NCBI RefSeq assembly: GCF_028610625.1
Contig: NZ_JAQQWU010000006.1
Location: 62,001-126,000, forward strand
DNA from: Guptibacillus spartinae
Lineage (GTDB): Bacteria; Bacillota; Bacilli; Bacillales; Guptibacillaceae
Reading direction: 5' to 3'
DNA: 64,000 nt
Shown: in pieces, positions 63,609-64,000 of the stretch
How positions within the stretch are numbered: position 1 is the first letter of the stretch
How the letters are laid out: every line of letters starts with the position of its first letter
Translations under genes and position numbers: made by a program
Notes under the pieces: generated by a model
The model's input: the letters and a program-made list of their open reading frames with translations, nothing else
Database searches by the model: none
Told to the model about the DNA's origin: nothing

Positions 63609-64000
63609 TTGGAAAAAGATGCACGAATATTAATTGTAGATGACGAAGAGCGTATTCGTAAGTTACTACGTATGTACCTAGAAAGAGAAAACTATGAAAT
63701 TGAAGAAGCAGAAAATGGTGAACAAGCACTTGAGATTGCGATTGAAGAGGATTTTGATCTCATTCTGCTTGATCTTATGCTACCAGGCATGGATGGCATT
63801 GAAGTTTGTCAGCAAATGCGTGAACAAAAAGCAACCCCTGTCATTATGTTAACAGCAAAAGGGGAAGAAGCTAACCGCGTTCAGGGTTTTGAAGTTGGAG
63901 CAGATGACTATATTACGAAACCATTTAGCCCGCGGGAAGTCGTTCTTCGAGTGAAGGCGTTACTAAGAAGGTCTTCAACAACCAAATTTCTACAAACAGA
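63609..64000 (+). CDS. resD: response regulator ResD, 3' partial
   Basis: OmpR-family response regulator of aerobic/anaerobic respiration, cut by the right edge after about 130 codons. The receiver domain is complete: acidic pair in LIVDDEERIRK, phospho-acceptor Asp in LLDLMLPGMDG, Thr in IMLTAKGEEANRVQGFE, and Lys in DDYITKPFSPREVV. Start TTG at 63609, eight bases after AGGAGG. A 14-base palindrome lies just before that ribosome binding site. The name follows sequence and position after resABC. Confidence 0.93.
   Translation, partial: MEKDARILIVDDEERIRKLLRMYLERENYEIEEAENGEQALEIAIEEDFDLILLDLMLPGMDGIEVCQQMREQKATPVIMLTAKGEEANRVQGFEVGADDYITKPFSPREVVLRVKALLRRSSTTKFLQT

Overview
The window is a chromosomal segment of an endospore-forming, low-GC Gram-positive bacterium of the Bacillaceae. 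Three things point there: a complete run of sporulation genes (spoIIM, dacF, spoIIAA-AB-sigF, the spoVA operon, dacB-spmA-spmB), frequent TTG/GTG starts behind strong AGGAGG-type ribosome binding sites, and a gene order from about 28 kb to the right edge that closely follows the Bacillus subtilis yqkF-to-resD region. The species cannot be named from sequence reading alone. No tRNA, rRNA, CRISPR array, insertion sequence or prophage gene was seen.

Left part (0-10.6 kb): a 5'-truncated FUSC-family membrane protein, a four-subunit heme-copper cytochrome c oxidase operon on the minus strand, a 3-hydroxybutyrate dehydrogenase, a LysE-type exporter, two GNAT acetyltransferases, and a two-repeat secreted protein with a sortase-like C-terminus.

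10.7-18.5 kb: the most interesting segment. Eight tightly packed, mostly overlapping genes encode an ABC importer related to E. coli YnjBCD, a TVP38/TMEM64 (YdjX/YdjZ-like) membrane protein, a YnjF-like CDP-alcohol phosphatidyltransferase, a mercuric-reductase-like flavoprotein without mercury-specific cysteines, and an NADH-dehydrogenase-like flavoprotein of the type found fused to SelD. It looks like one functional module of unknown substrate.

18.5-30 kb: a 1433-residue bacillopeptidase F-like protease, a PadR regulator, a YqkB-like protein and a small membrane protein. Then comes a ketone-body/leucine catabolic block (mvaB divergent from thl-scoA-scoB, with a candidate CcpA site). Together with the dehydrogenase at 5.7 kb it links 3-hydroxybutyrate, HMG-CoA and acetoacetate to acetyl-CoA. 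An aldo/keto reductase, a cysteine hydrolase and an unmarked 52-codon gene that resembles the cell-division inhibitor MciZ follow.

30-46 kb: nudF, an EndoQ-like nuclease, spoIIM, fur, yqzK, xerD, the nucleoside salvage genes deoB-punA-pdp, dacF, the spoIIA operon and the spoVA operon. Matches to sigma-E, sigma-F, sigma-H and sigma-G promoters sit where the order of sporulation predicts, and fur has a consensus sigma-A promoter under a Fur/PerR-like operator.

46-64 kb: a lysine riboswitch with lysA, ppiB, an FMN riboswitch with ribD-ribE-ribBA-ribH and ribT, ypuF, scpA-scpB, a type III polyketide synthase with its methyltransferase (bpsA-bpsB), dacB-spmA-spmB, rluB, and the cytochrome c maturation genes resA-resB-resC followed by resD, which is cut by the right edge.
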